64,000 bases of DNA from an uncultured bacterium (GTDB lineage Bacteria; Actinomycetota; Coriobacteriia; Coriobacteriales; Coriobacteriaceae). A program made the translations under genes and the position numbers. The notes under the pieces were generated by a model that saw only the letters and a list, made by a program, of their open reading frames with translations, was not told the DNA's origin and ran no database searches. Below, in pieces: positions 7,719 to 17,576 of this stretch. The stretch is taken from positions 1 to 64,000 of the forward strand of contig CAJMOF010000008.1 of NCBI GenBank assembly GCA_905215065.1. The letters are read 5' to 3'. Position 1 is the stretch's first letter. Each line of letters begins with the position of its first letter.

Positions 7719-9872
7719 TTACTGAACTTTGCTGGCGAACTCGAGGTACTGCATGCGCTGCAGCTTGTCGATCGTCGAGGCGTATGGGCTGTCTTCCGAT
7801 TCCAAGTCGTAGCGCAGCCCGTCGGCACCGAGATAGCCGGCGACATTGATGGTGAGTACATCTGACCTTGTCGCAAGCAGGGCCTTTTGGTAATTGGTGA
7901 GCGGAGCGCCGATCTTATTAAGGGTAATGGCTGCAATCTCGTTTGCCCCGACGGTGTCGTAGACGTTGAGCTCGGTATTGCCGGCGATCTCATAGTTAGC
8001 CCAGACGAGATATGTCGACTGATAGATACGGAAAGCGTGGCTTGCCGTATCTTCCTGAGGGTACAGCTCGTCGTTGAGAGTCGTTGCGGCGCTCGGCTGA
8101 TGGTCGCCAAAAAAGACAAGAACAACCGGTCTGCCGATATTGCGGAGCTCGTTGATAAAGTACTCGAGGTCCCGGTCGGATGCGTTGATGCAGGTGAGAT
8201 AGGTGTTGAGCGCGCTGTTGGCGCCTTCGCTGGCTCCCTCGACCCAATAGTTTGTCAGCTCTTCGGCGGGAACGGTGCCATAGTCGTAGCCGCCGTGATT
8301 TTGCATCGTGACGTCAAAGATGAACTGTGGCGCTTCGTCGGTTCTAAGCAAGTCGAGTATCTTGTCGTAGGTGGCGTAGTCGCATACGCCGGCATGGTAA
8401 TAGGGCGCACCTTCGAAATCGCCGATTGAAAGAAAGTCTCCAAAGCCCAGCTGCTGATAGATTTTATCTCGATGGTAGTTGACGGGGTTTTGCGGGTGCA
8501 TAGCGGTAGTGGTATACCCAAGCTCTTTAAGGTCTTTTGCCAGGCTGTTTACGCCATTCATCTGATACAGCTGATAGGGGATCTTGCCTAATCCGACAAA
8601 GGCCGTTGTCGCTCCGGTCAAAAATTCGAATTCGGAGTTCGCCGTTCCGCCACCGGCGACCGAAGCGAGCATGGTGCCGCGAACAAGTGTGTCGGGAAGC
8701 GAGTTGTAGAATGCGGGGCCGGTGTACCCGGCCGCCTGGAGCTGCTCAAAGCACGAAAGGTCGCTAAAACTCTCATTCATGACGGCAACAATCGTCGGCT
8801 TGATTTCATTGAACTGGGCAACGGCCGCCGCGCGCTGTTCGCTCGAGCCATATGTGCTGTCGTAGACGGCGGCGAGCTCCTGCTCGATGCTCTGTGCCTC
8901 ATCGGGCGTATAGTCTTCGGGCTTCTCAATGGGCAACTCGTTGACCATTTCGGTGAACGAAGTGATAAAACCCTGAGACGCATACGTGGTGATGGGCTGC
9001 CAACGGTCAAATCCAAAATCCAGCGCCTGCTCCAAGTCGATGTTGGAAAAGCCTGAGAGCCCCACAACGGTCACTAGCAGAAAAGCACAGAGGTTAGCGG
9101 CGATAGCGGGGAAGACATGGGTGGGCGTACGGAGCTTTTGCGGTCGGATGAGCGAAAGAAGCCCCAAGGAAATCTCCAGCAGGGCGAGAGAGGTTACGAT
9201 TCCGGCGGTAAAGGTAAACTCGTATCCCTCGCTCACTTCCATTGCGGTGCCAAGGGCCAAGATATCGCTTGGCAGGATGGCTTCGCCTTTAAACGTTATG
9301 ACGAAGTGCTCGGCAATGCCAAGGATGCAACAGACGATGGGCACGAGGGCCATGACGCCTCCATGACGCTGTCCCAGCAAATAAAGGGAGAGCAGAACCG
9401 TCGCGAGCAGCCCGACGGAAAACCCGAATGAGTTGGCGGGAATGCGATAGAACGTTTCGTTGCAGGCAATTTCGAGTGAAACGAACGAGAGCGCTGAAAC
9501 AGCGGCGATGACAAGGATGTCACGGCAAATACAGGCAACTGTTCCCGTCGCAAGGTCGGTTTGGTCGATAAGTCCCGAAACCAAGGGCTCGACAAGAAGC
9601 ATGACGGCGGCAGCACCGAGCGCCGAATAAGAAAGGATCCATAGGGAGCTGCCCTCATTTACGAGCAATTGATTCGTAACCCATGCAGCTACCACGCCGA
9701 GCGGGATGAGGAGCGTCGCGCACCAAAAGACGGGGGCAATGGGTGGCTTTTCGTTGCGTTTGATTGAAAAATACACGCGCACGACGACGGCGGCCACGAT
9801 AAGGACGGCGACGAATATGGGCAGATTGGCCATGTCGCTCGAAGTGATTTCAAGGGGGATATCTTCGGTCAT
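7719..9872 (-). CDS. LTA synthase-like sulfatase/phosphoglycerol transferase
   Basis: A 717-residue polytopic membrane enzyme. Roughly the first 270 residues contain several hydrophobic helices; the remainder is an extracellular alkaline-phosphatase-superfamily (sulfatase) domain. Family marks are VAVMNESFSDL (metal site), GGGTANSEFEFLTG with the catalytic Thr region, MHPQNPVNYHRDKIYQQLGF, MQNHGGYDYG and the late FFGDHQPS metal ligands. Such proteins transfer glycerol phosphate to envelope polymers (LtaS) or modify surface glycans. The start at 9872 is preceded by AGAGGAA; an upstream in-frame ATG lacks a ribosome site. The gene is divergent from uvrA and stands alone. Confidence 0.85.
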   Translation of the reverse strand: MTEDIPLEITSSDMANLPIFVAVLIVAAVVVRVYFSIKRNEKPPIAPVFWCATLLIPLGVVAAWVTNQLLVNEGSSLWILSYSALGAAAVMLLVEPLVSGLIDQTDLATGTVACICRDILVIAAVSALSFVSLEIACNETFYRIPANSFGFSVGLLATVLLSLYLLGQRHGGVMALVPIVCCILGIAEHFVITFKGEAILPSDILALGTAMEVSEGYEFTFTAGIVTSLALLEISLGLLSLIRPQKLRTPTHVFPAIAANLCAFLLVTVVGLSGFSNIDLEQALDFGFDRWQPITTYASQGFITSFTEMVNELPIEKPEDYTPDEAQSIEQELAAVYDSTYGSSEQRAAAVAQFNEIKPTIVAVMNESFSDLSCFEQLQAAGYTGPAFYNSLPDTLVRGTMLASVAGGGTANSEFEFLTGATTAFVGLGKIPYQLYQMNGVNSLAKDLKELGYTTTAMHPQNPVNYHRDKIYQQLGFGDFLSIGDFEGAPYYHAGVCDYATYDKILDLLRTDEAPQFIFDVTMQNHGGYDYGTVPAEELTNYWVEGASEGANSALNTYLTCINASDRDLEYFINELRNIGRPVVLVFFGDHQPSAATTLNDELYPQEDTASHAFRIYQSTYLVWANYEIAGNTELNVYDTVGANEIAAITLNKIGAPLTNYQKALLATRSDVLTINVAGYLGADGLRYDLESEDSPYASTIDKLQRMQYLEFASKVQ

Positions 9873-9989
9873 GGACGTTCCTCTGGTACAGCAAATTAAG
9901 TTCAGTATTAGATTACTGTAACCTTTCCACGGCATTTCGAGAAACAAAGCGCCCGATACGCAAAGCTAAAGGTCTGCGAATCTTGTATT

Positions 9990-10005
9990 ACGAACATCTG
10001 TGCGC
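9990..10005. promoter_or_regulatory. LexA (SOS) box upstream of uvrA
   Basis: The sequence ACGAACATCTGTGCGC matches the Gram-positive LexA consensus CGAAC-RNRY-GTTYG at 12 of 14 positions. It lies 61 bp before the uvrA ATG in the divergent intergenic region, the expected place for SOS control of excision repair. Confidence 0.65.
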
Positions 10006-10065
10006 GTCGAGTGCGCTAAACTCATCGGCAGTATGATTCGATGCAATAGGAGGCAAGGAGCTTCC

Positions 10066-12945
10066 ATGTCTGATTCTTCTATCGTTATTCGCGGCGCTCG
10101 TGAGCATAACCTCCGGGATATCGATGTTTCCATTCCGCGTGACCAACTCGTGGTCATTACCGGTCTTTCTGGCTCGGGCAAGAGTTCGCTGGCATTTGAC
10201 ACTATCTATGCCGAGGGCCAGCGTCGATACGTCGAGAGCCTTTCGAGTTATGCGCGCCAGTTCTTGGGCCAGATGGACAAACCCGACTTGGATTCAATCG
10301 ACGGCCTTTCGCCGGCGGTGTCGATCGACCAAAAGACGACGTCTAAAAACCCTCGCTCGACGGTTGGCACCGTAACCGAGATTTATGACTATCTGCGCCT
10401 GCTGTTCGCCCGTGTGGGCACCCCGCACTGTCCCGAATGCGGCCGCGTCATTGAGCGTCAGACGACCGACCAGGTTGCCGACAAGGTCTTGGCGGCGGGG
10501 GAGGGCCGCCGCGCGTTTGTGCTGGCACCGGTGGTGCGCGGGCGAAAAGGCGAGTACACCAAACTGTTTGAGGACCTTCGCGCTGAGGGCTTTAGCCGCG
10601 TGCGTGTCGACGGTGAAGTGCGCTCGCTCGACGATCCGATCGATCTGGACAAGAAGTTCAAGCACGATATCGAGGTCGTGGTCGATCGCATCGTGATCCG
10701 TGAGAACTCTCTGGGCCGTATCGCCGAGTCCGTTGAGCAGGCGACCGCGCTGGCTCACGGTAATGTAAACGTGTACATGCTGCCCGATCGTGATGCTCCC
10801 GAGGGGACCGAGGGCGAGCTGCTGGAGTATTCGTTGGCCTTGGCGTGCCCGGAGCATGGTCACTCCATCGATGACCTGCAGCCGCGTGATTTCTCGTTCA
10901 ACGCGCCCTATGGCGCGTGCCCAGAGTGCGATGGCCTGGGCTTTAAGAAGACGGTCGATGCCGAGGCCCTAATCGAAGACCCCTCGAAGTCGATCGCCGA
11001 CGGGGTCTTTGGCAGCCTGTTTGGCAACTCTAACTACTATCCGCAGATTTTCGCTGCGGTCTGCAAACACTTTAAGGTGAGCGTCGATACGCCGTGGGAG
11101 GATCTGCCTCCGCGGGTGCGTCGCGCGTTTTTAGACGGCATGGGCGACCAGAAGATTTCGGTCGACTATCAAAAGCTCGATGGGCGCCGCAGCCAGTGGG
11201 ACACCAAGTTCTCGGGCGTGCGCAATATCCTGTACGAGCGCTATAACGAGACGACGAATGAGAACACCAGGGCGCGCTTGGAGAAGTACATTCGCGAGGA
11301 GCCGTGCTCGAGTTGCCATGGTGCTCGTCTGCGCCCCGAGATGCTCGCCGTTACCGTAGGCGGTAAGTCCATTTACGAGGTCTGCTGCCTGTCGTGCCGC
11401 GAGTCGCTCGAGTTTTTTGAGGGCCTGGAGCTTACCGAGCGCCAACAATTTATCGGCGGGCGCATCGTTAAGGAAATCCTGGAGCGCCTGCGCTTTCTGG
11501 TCGATGTCGGACTCGACTATCTGACCCTCGACCGTGCCTCGGCGACGCTTTCCGGAGGCGAGGCCCAGCGCATTCGCCTGGCAACGCAGATCGGCGCCGG
11601 CCTCATGGGTGTCCTGTACATTTTGGACGAGCCATCGATCGGCCTCCATCAGCGCGATAACGAGCGCCTGATCAAGACGCTTGAGCGCCTGCGCGATATC
11701 GGCAATACCGTCATCGTCGTCGAGCATGATGAGGATACGATTCGTGCTGCCGACTATGTGATCGACATGGGCCCTGGCGCGGGCGTGAACGGCGGACACG
11801 TGGTCGCCGCGGGAACGCCTGCCGATATCATGGCGTGCCCCGATTCGATGACGGGTGCCTACCTGACTGGCAAGCGAATGATTCGGGTTCCCGATAAGCG
11901 CCGCAAGCCCGGTCGCGGCTGCCTTAAGATCACGGGCGCCCGTGCCAACAACCTTAAAAACGTTACCGCCAAGATTGAGTTCGGTACGCTTACGGTTGTT
12001 ACCGGCGTGTCGGGATCGGGCAAGAGCTCCCTGGTTACCGACACCATCGCGCCTGCTCTTACGAATGCCATTCATCGCTCGACGCGTCCTGTGGGCCCGT
12101 ACAAAAAGCTCGAGGGTATCGAGTGCATCGATAAGGTGATCGACATTGACCAGTCGCCGATCGGCCGTACACCGCGTTCCAATCCCGCTACGTACATTGG
12201 CCTGTGGGATGATCTGCGCGCGCTGTTTGCGAGCACACCGGAGTCGAAGGCACGCGGCTACTCGCCGGGACGTTTCTCCTTTAACGTGAGCGGCGGCCGC
12301 TGCGAAGCATGCAAGGGCGACGGACAAATTAAGATCGAGATGCACTTCCTTCCCGATATCTATGTTCCCTGCGAGGTCTGCGGCGGCAAGCGCTATAATC
12401 GCGAGACGCTTGAGGTCACCTACCGTGGTAAGACCATCTCTGACGTGCTCGACATGAGCGTCACCGAGGCGCTGGCTTTCTTTGGCAATATTCCTCAAAT
12501 TAAGCGTAAGCTCCAGACTCTGTACGATGTGGGCCTGGGCTATGTGAGCTTGGGCCAGCCGGCAACGACGCTTTCGGGTGGCGAGGCACAGCGCGTAAAG
12601 CTCGCCAAGGAACTTCACCGCCGTCAGACGGGTAAGACGTTCTACATTCTGGATGAGCCGACGACCGGTCTCCATTTTGAGGACGTCCGCCAGCTGCTCG
12701 ATGTGCTGCAGCGCTTGGTCGATGCGGGCAACACGGTGCTGGTGATTGAACATAACCTTGATGTCATCAAGGTTGCCGACCGCCTGATCGATATGGGCCC
12801 CGAGGGCGGTAACGGCGGCGGAACCGTCGTGGTTTCGGGCACACCGGAGCAGGTTGCGGACTGTCCGCAAAGTTATACGGGCAAGTTTTTGGCGCCGTTG
12901 CTCAGGCGTGACCGGGAGCGTCAGGCTCAACTTGATGCTCAATAA
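10066..12945 (+). CDS. uvrA: Excinuclease ABC subunit A
   Basis: UvrA is the dimeric damage sensor of nucleotide excision repair. The 959-residue protein has two ABC ATPase modules: Walker A GLSGSGKSS near residue 32 and GVSGSGKSS near 647, signature LSGGEAQRIRLA and LSGGEAQRVKLA, and zinc-binding pairs CPECGRVI, CSSCHGARLRPEM and CEACKGDGQIKIEMHF...CEVCGGKRYN. The start at 10066 has a strong AGGAGGCAAGGAG site; an in-frame GTG at 10000 lacks one. A LexA-type box lies upstream, implying damage induction. It is separated from uvrB and uvrC in this region but all three are within 17 kb. Confidence 0.98.
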   Translation: MSDSSIVIRGAREHNLRDIDVSIPRDQLVVITGLSGSGKSSLAFDTIYAEGQRRYVESLSSYARQFLGQMDKPDLDSIDGLSPAVSIDQKTTSKNPRSTVGTVTEIYDYLRLLFARVGTPHCPECGRVIERQTTDQVADKVLAAGEGRRAFVLAPVVRGRKGEYTKLFEDLRAEGFSRVRVDGEVRSLDDPIDLDKKFKHDIEVVVDRIVIRENSLGRIAESVEQATALAHGNVNVYMLPDRDAPEGTEGELLEYSLALACPEHGHSIDDLQPRDFSFNAPYGACPECDGLGFKKTVDAEALIEDPSKSIADGVFGSLFGNSNYYPQIFAAVCKHFKVSVDTPWEDLPPRVRRAFLDGMGDQKISVDYQKLDGRRSQWDTKFSGVRNILYERYNETTNENTRARLEKYIREEPCSSCHGARLRPEMLAVTVGGKSIYEVCCLSCRESLEFFEGLELTERQQFIGGRIVKEILERLRFLVDVGLDYLTLDRASATLSGGEAQRIRLATQIGAGLMGVLYILDEPSIGLHQRDNERLIKTLERLRDIGNTVIVVEHDEDTIRAADYVIDMGPGAGVNGGHVVAAGTPADIMACPDSMTGAYLTGKRMIRVPDKRRKPGRGCLKITGARANNLKNVTAKIEFGTLTVVTGVSGSGKSSLVTDTIAPALTNAIHRSTRPVGPYKKLEGIECIDKVIDIDQSPIGRTPRSNPATYIGLWDDLRALFASTPESKARGYSPGRFSFNVSGGRCEACKGDGQIKIEMHFLPDIYVPCEVCGGKRYNRETLEVTYRGKTISDVLDMSVTEALAFFGNIPQIKRKLQTLYDVGLGYVSLGQPATTLSGGEAQRVKLAKELHRRQTGKTFYILDEPTTGLHFEDVRQLLDVLQRLVDAGNTVLVIEHNLDVIKVADRLIDMGPEGGNGGGTVVVSGTPEQVADCPQSYTGKFLAPLLRRDRERQAQLDAQ

Positions 12946-12965
12946 ATAGGCGATTCAGTTTATGG

Positions 12966-12996
12966 GCGCCATCGACTCCTTGTGATTCGATGGCGC
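12966..12996 (+). terminator. Stem-loop after uvrA
   Basis: A perfect 10-bp stem (12966-12975 with 12987-12996) with an 11-nt loop lies 20 bp after the uvrA stop. The following TTGCTGTGT is poor in T, so termination may be incomplete. Confidence 0.5.
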
Positions 12997-13077
12997 TTGC
13001 TGTGTCGAAGTGACGTATGCAGCCGAATTGGACATATACTTAATCCTTGCGTCCGAATGCGAGGGAAAGGATATGCC

Positions 13078-13578
13078 ATGGCAAAGGCTGTAAAGACGCC
13101 AAAAACCAATGCGATGCGCGAGCTGGAAAGCGCCGGCATTTCCTATGTTCTACATACGTACGAAGACGATGGTGATGAGTCGGCGGGCCTGGGGGTCGCG
13201 ATTTCGGAGCAGCTTGGCGAGGAGCCCGGACAAGGATTTAAGACCTTGGTCTGCGTGACGCCGTCCAACGACCATGTCGTGTGCTGCATCCCTGTTGCCG
13301 ACGAGCTCGATCTAAAGTCCGCCGCGCGTGCCGCGGGGGAGAAGTCCTTGGCCATGATGCATGTGAAGGATTTGCTTGCGGCGACTGGCTACGTTCGCGG
13401 CGGCTGCAGTCCGGTCGGTATGAAAAAACGCTACCGGACGCTCATTGATGAGACATGTGTCCTTTGGGATACCATTTTTATTTCGGGAGGCAAGCGTGGT
13501 TATCAGCTTGAGCTTGCACCCGATGATTTAATTGCATTTTGCGGGGCGACGGTCGCCCCGATTACGAGAGAGGACTGA
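13078..13578 (+). CDS. ybaK: YbaK/EbsC-family aminoacyl-tRNA deacylase
   Basis: A 166-residue member of the YbaK family, which hydrolyses misacylated Cys-tRNA(Pro) in trans and so edits translation. Family features are the N-terminal helix NAMRELESAGISYVLHTYE, FKTLVC, the conserved Lys segment LKSAARAAGEKSLAMM, GYVRGGCSPVGMKKRYRTLID and the terminal FCGATVAPI. The ATG at 13078 has GGGAAAGG 8 bases upstream and a TATACT (13035-13040) that could be a -10 element. It is 3 bp from murJ, with which it is probably co-transcribed. Confidence 0.88.
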   Translation: MAKAVKTPKTNAMRELESAGISYVLHTYEDDGDESAGLGVAISEQLGEEPGQGFKTLVCVTPSNDHVVCCIPVADELDLKSAARAAGEKSLAMMHVKDLLAATGYVRGGCSPVGMKKRYRTLIDETCVLWDTIFISGGKRGYQLELAPDDLIAFCGATVAPITRED

Positions 13579-13581
13579 GCG

Positions 13582-15264
13582 ATGCCGCAGGAAGAATTGA
13601 AGTGCGGAGCTCATTTTGCAAAAGAATCTGCGCCTCAGACACCCTCATCCGAAGCTTCTTCGTCGCGAGATGGCACTGATGATATGGGCTCGTCGGACTA
13701 CTCCACGGTTGGTCGTTCCGCCGGGCTTATGACCATCCTGACCATCGTGTCTCGCGTCACCGGCTTTATCCGCACATGGGCAATGGCGGCCGCTATCGGC
13801 ATGTCGCTGCTCTCGTCCTCCTATCAGGTCGCCAACAACCTGCCCAATATGCTTTACGAACTCGTGATGGGCGGCATGCTCGTGACGGCGTTTTTGCCCG
13901 TGTACATGGGCGTGAGGCGTGAGCAGGGTCGCGAGGCCTCGAACGAGTACGTGGGCAACCTGCTCGGTATTCTGCTATTGGTGCTGGGTGGCATTTCGTT
14001 GCTGGGGACCGTGTTCGCTCCGGGCTTTATTTGGACGCAATCGTTCCTTTCGGGTGACGGCGGCAGCATGGATACCGCTGCGTTCATGTTCCGTTTCTTC
14101 GCCATCCAGATTCTGTTTTATGGTTTGGGCTCGGTGTTCTCGGGCGTTCTCAACGCACACCGCGACTACTTCTGGTCGACGTTTGCCCCGGTCCTCAACA
14201 ATGTGATCGTCATTGCGAGCTTTATGGGCTTTGCGCCCGTGTCCGCACAGTTTGGCGAACGTGCCGGCATCATCTTGATTGCGGCCGGTACGACCCTCGG
14301 TGTCTTTGTTCAGATGGCTTGTCAGATCCCCGCGCTTGGCAAGCACGGCGTGCATCCCCATATCCATATCGACTTTAAGGACCCCGCACTGCGCCAGACG
14401 ATTGCGCTCGGTATCCCGACGCTGCTCGCTACGGTGTGCATGTTTGTCTCGACTTCTATCACCAACGCTGCTGCGCTGGTGGTCCAGCCCGAGACCGGTC
14501 CTTCCGTCATCGCCTATGCGCGCCTGTGGTACACGCTGCCCTACGCGCTGATTGCCGCCTCGCTTTCGACGGCGCTCTATACCGAGCTCTCTCACGACGC
14601 ACAGGAGAAGGATTACGACAGCGTTCGCACGGGCATTTCGCGTGGCGTCGCCCAGATGCTGTTCTTCCTGGTTCCGTTCGCGCTGTACCTGATTGTCTTC
14701 GCGCGTCCGCTCAACATGATCTACTGCGCTGGCAAGTTCGATGAGTCCGGCGTGGCGCTGGTGTCCGAGTTCCTTGTCTACCTGGCGTTCTCGCTGCCGC
14801 TCTACGGCGTGGTCGTGCTGATGCAGAAGAGCTTCTCTGCCTTGCTCGACATGAAGCCCTATAGCCGCTATTGCCTGTATTCCGCCATCGGCCAGGCCGG
14901 CTCGGTTCTGCTGTTTGGCGTTGTGCTGGGCTTCGGTATGCCGGCAATCGCGCTTTCGTATGTCGTCGACTACGTGATCTTGGTCGGTTGCTCGCTGTGG
15001 TGGCTGCGTCGTCGTCTGCGTGGTCTTCAGGTTAAATCTATCCTGCATGGCGGTTTCTTTGGCCTTTTGCTCGGTGGCCTGGGTGCTGCCGCAGGCGCCG
15101 GCGTCATGTGGGCGCTTGAGCACTTTGTCGGGGCACTTGGCGGCTCGATTCTGATTACTCTTGGCTACGTTTGCGTTGCGGGTGTCGTCTCGCTTGCTGT
15201 TACCTTTGGCCTTGCCGTCGTCCTTAAGATGCCCGAGGTCTCGGCGCTGATTCGTCGCAAGTAG
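13582..15264 (+). CDS. murJ: Lipid II flippase MurJ
   Basis: A 560-residue MurJ/MviN protein that moves the peptidoglycan precursor lipid II across the membrane. About 14 transmembrane helices follow a 45-residue polar, Ser-rich cytoplasmic start. The core begins with SAGLMTILTIVSRVTGFIRTWAMA and includes ANNLPNMLYELVMGGMLVTAFLPVY, the first-repeat signature containing functional Arg residues, and IAYARLWYTLPYAL. The start at 13582 has a weak GAGAGG site and lies 3 bp from ybaK. Unlike several actinobacterial homologues it has no C-terminal pseudokinase. The uvrC start directly abuts its stop. Confidence 0.93.
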   Translation: MPQEELKCGAHFAKESAPQTPSSEASSSRDGTDDMGSSDYSTVGRSAGLMTILTIVSRVTGFIRTWAMAAAIGMSLLSSSYQVANNLPNMLYELVMGGMLVTAFLPVYMGVRREQGREASNEYVGNLLGILLLVLGGISLLGTVFAPGFIWTQSFLSGDGGSMDTAAFMFRFFAIQILFYGLGSVFSGVLNAHRDYFWSTFAPVLNNVIVIASFMGFAPVSAQFGERAGIILIAAGTTLGVFVQMACQIPALGKHGVHPHIHIDFKDPALRQTIALGIPTLLATVCMFVSTSITNAAALVVQPETGPSVIAYARLWYTLPYALIAASLSTALYTELSHDAQEKDYDSVRTGISRGVAQMLFFLVPFALYLIVFARPLNMIYCAGKFDESGVALVSEFLVYLAFSLPLYGVVVLMQKSFSALLDMKPYSRYCLYSAIGQAGSVLLFGVVLGFGMPAIALSYVVDYVILVGCSLWWLRRRLRGLQVKSILHGGFFGLLLGGLGAAAGAGVMWALEHFVGALGGSILITLGYVCVAGVVSLAVTFGLAVVLKMPEVSALIRRK

Positions 15265-17211
15265 GTGCGCGTGGCCGGTCACGACAACATTCCAACGCTT
15301 GCCGAGCAGGTTTCGCGCGTTCCCACGCAGCCCGGCTGCTACCTTTGGAAAGACGCCAAGGGCGATGTCATCTATGTGGGCAAGGCGAAAAACCTGCGCG
15401 CCCGTATGCGTCAGTACGTGACGCTGCAGGACGAGCGCCAGAAGATCCCGCTGATGATGCAGCTGGTGGCGAGCTTTGACTATATCGTGGTGGAGACCGA
15501 GCACGAGGCGTTGGTGCTCGAGCGCAATTTGATTGGTCAGTACCATCCGTACTTTAACGTCGACCTCAAGGATGACAAGAGCTACCCCTTTATCGCCATT
15601 ACAAAGGGCGACCTGTATCCCGCTATCAAATACACGCGTGAGCGTCATAAGCCGGGAACGCGCTATTTTGGACCTTATACCGATAGCCGCGCGGCACGTG
15701 AGACGATAGATACGCTGCGCAAGGTTATCCCCATCTGCTCCGCATCCTGTGCGGAGTGGCGTCGTTGTCGCCGTATCGTCGAGTCCCACAAGGGCGAGGA
15801 AGACATCGTCAATATGATTTGCGCGCAAAACGGGCGCCCCTGCTTTGACTACCATGTCGGGCGCGGCCCGGGTGCGTGTGTCGGCGTGATTTCCCCGGCA
15901 GACTATGCCAAGAACGTCAAGCGTGTCGAGCGCTTTTTGTCGGGCCATCGCAAGGATGTCGTCGATGAGCTGACCTCCGAGATGACGGATGCCGCTGAGG
16001 CGCTCGACTTTGAGCGCGCGGCACGCGTCAAACGTCGTTTGGAGGTCATCAGGGGTCTGGACGATCGTCAGCAAGTCGTTTTTCCCTCCAGTGTCGATAT
16101 AGATGTCATCGGTTTCTATCGCGAGGAGACCATCTCCGCCGCTTGCGTCTTCGTCGTTCGCGAGGGCCGAACAGTTCGCACCTGCGAGTTCATTCTCGAC
16201 AAGGGTCTTGATGTTGACGAGGAAGAGCTCCAGTCGGGCTTTCTTAAGCGCTATTACGACGAGACGGCTGATATTCCAGCTGAGGTCAACCTTTCCGTCG
16301 ATCTTGAGGATGCGGAAGCGCTGGGGGAGTGGCTTGCGGGCAAGCGTGAGCGTTCCTGCCATCTCCATAGGCCGCAGCGTGGCGAAAAGCACCGTCTGCT
16401 CGATATGGCATCCAAAAATGCGCGCCATGCCCTCATGCGCTACATGATGCGAACGGGGTACGCTGACGACCGCACCAATCAAGCGCTCCTGGAGCTCGAA
16501 AGTGCGTTGGCGCTGCCATCGCCGCCGTTGCGTATCGAGTGCTTCGATATCTCTACACTGCATGGCACCTTTACGGTCGCCTCGATGGTGGTGTTTACCA
16601 ACGGGCGCGCCGACAAGAGTCAGTATCGTCGTTTTAAAATTCAGGCCGAATTGGACGAGGCAAACGACTTCGTGTCGATGTCCGAGGTTTTGGGACGACG
16701 TTATGCTCCCGAGCGCATGGCCGACGAGCGCTTTGGCTCGCGCCCCGATTTGCTCGTTGTCGATGGCGGTAAGCCGCAATTGACCGCTGCGATCAAGCAA
16801 CTTGAGGCTCTTGGGCTCGATATACCAGTTTGTGGCTTGGCGAAGGCCGATGAGGAAGTTTTTGTGCCTTGGGACGAGACTCCCGTCGTGCTGCCGACCG
16901 GGTCTGCCTCGCTCTATCTAATTAAACAGGTGCGCGATGAGTCCCACCGATTTGCTATCACGTTCCATCGTGAATTGCGCGACAAGGCCATGACAGTTTC
17001 GGTACTCGATGACGTTCCTGGCGTGGGGCCCACCAGAAAACGTGCCCTTATGCGCCATTTTGGCTCGATGAAGCGTTTGCGCGCGGCGAGCGAGCAGGAG
17101 ATTGCAGAAGTTCGAGGCGTTCCGGCCGATGTCGCCAAAGCGGTCCACGAGGCACTTGTTGCGTGGAATGCCGAGCGCTCCGAGATGGCGGCAAAGCAAT
17201 CCGAAAACTAA
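15265..17211 (+). CDS. uvrC: Excinuclease ABC subunit C
   Basis: UvrC makes the two incisions of nucleotide excision repair. The 648-residue product has an N-terminal GIY-YIG nuclease (GCYLWKDAKGDVIYVGKAKNLRA), a UVR motif (LDFERAARVKRRLEVI), the RNase H-like 5' nuclease (IECFDISTLHGT and LLVVDGGKPQL with the catalytic Asp residues) and C-terminal helix-hairpin-helix repeats (VPGVGPTRKRALMRHFGS). The frame begins with GTG at 15265, directly after the murJ TAG, and a second GTG lies at 15271; neither has a clear ribosome site, so coupling to murJ is likely. In many Gram-positives rapZ follows; here the sialic-acid operon intervenes. Confidence 0.96.
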   Translation: MRVAGHDNIPTLAEQVSRVPTQPGCYLWKDAKGDVIYVGKAKNLRARMRQYVTLQDERQKIPLMMQLVASFDYIVVETEHEALVLERNLIGQYHPYFNVDLKDDKSYPFIAITKGDLYPAIKYTRERHKPGTRYFGPYTDSRAARETIDTLRKVIPICSASCAEWRRCRRIVESHKGEEDIVNMICAQNGRPCFDYHVGRGPGACVGVISPADYAKNVKRVERFLSGHRKDVVDELTSEMTDAAEALDFERAARVKRRLEVIRGLDDRQQVVFPSSVDIDVIGFYREETISAACVFVVREGRTVRTCEFILDKGLDVDEEELQSGFLKRYYDETADIPAEVNLSVDLEDAEALGEWLAGKRERSCHLHRPQRGEKHRLLDMASKNARHALMRYMMRTGYADDRTNQALLELESALALPSPPLRIECFDISTLHGTFTVASMVVFTNGRADKSQYRRFKIQAELDEANDFVSMSEVLGRRYAPERMADERFGSRPDLLVVDGGKPQLTAAIKQLEALGLDIPVCGLAKADEEVFVPWDETPVVLPTGSASLYLIKQVRDESHRFAITFHRELRDKAMTVSVLDDVPGVGPTRKRALMRHFGSMKRLRAASEQEIAEVRGVPADVAKAVHEALVAWNAERSEMAAKQSEN

Positions 17212-17576
17212 ACACGCCTCTAAACAACTGATATACATGATTGCGTGTTTTTCAATCATGTATTTCACGGCGATTACCAGCCGATTTCGGGTTTAATTAA
17301 CGCTAAAACGTTTGACTAGCCATGGTGAACAACCCTGCTATCCTGCGGGTTGACGAAGACTGATATCTCACCTCGTCGATACATACTGTCTGGCGAATCG
17401 TTTGTCAATGAATTCGGTGAACGGTAGTAAATACCGTTCAAGCGTATGTATGTATCGGTCGCCGAGCGCGGCACCTCAGTTGGGTTCGTCGGTAGGTAAG
17501 GTATATATCGTCCGCAAGTTGCGCGGGGGCGCGTTTAGGTGCTCCCGGGTAAGATTCTCTATTGATAGGAGAAGAC
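17212..17576 (+). promoter_or_regulatory. Regulatory region of the sialic-acid operon
   Basis: This 365-bp gap holds no gene. An 11-bp inverted repeat (17233-17243 with 17253-17263) after uvrC may be a weak terminator. A nested pair follows: outer 10-bp arms at 17377-17386 and 17448-17457 and inner 9-bp arms TGAACGGTA/TACCGTTCA at 17418-17426 and 17432-17440, an operator or leader fold. A possible promoter is TTGGGT (17480-17485), 16 bp, TATATA (17502-17507). A CTAAAACGTTT motif at about 17303 resembles one before gapA. The ribosome site is ATAGGAGA at 17566-17573. Confidence 0.5.

Noticed and set aside
13975..16800. A 941-codon open frame on the minus strand
   Set aside because: It is antisense to murJ and uvrC, both with clear motifs. 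Long antisense frames are a by-product of GC-rich codon bias here.
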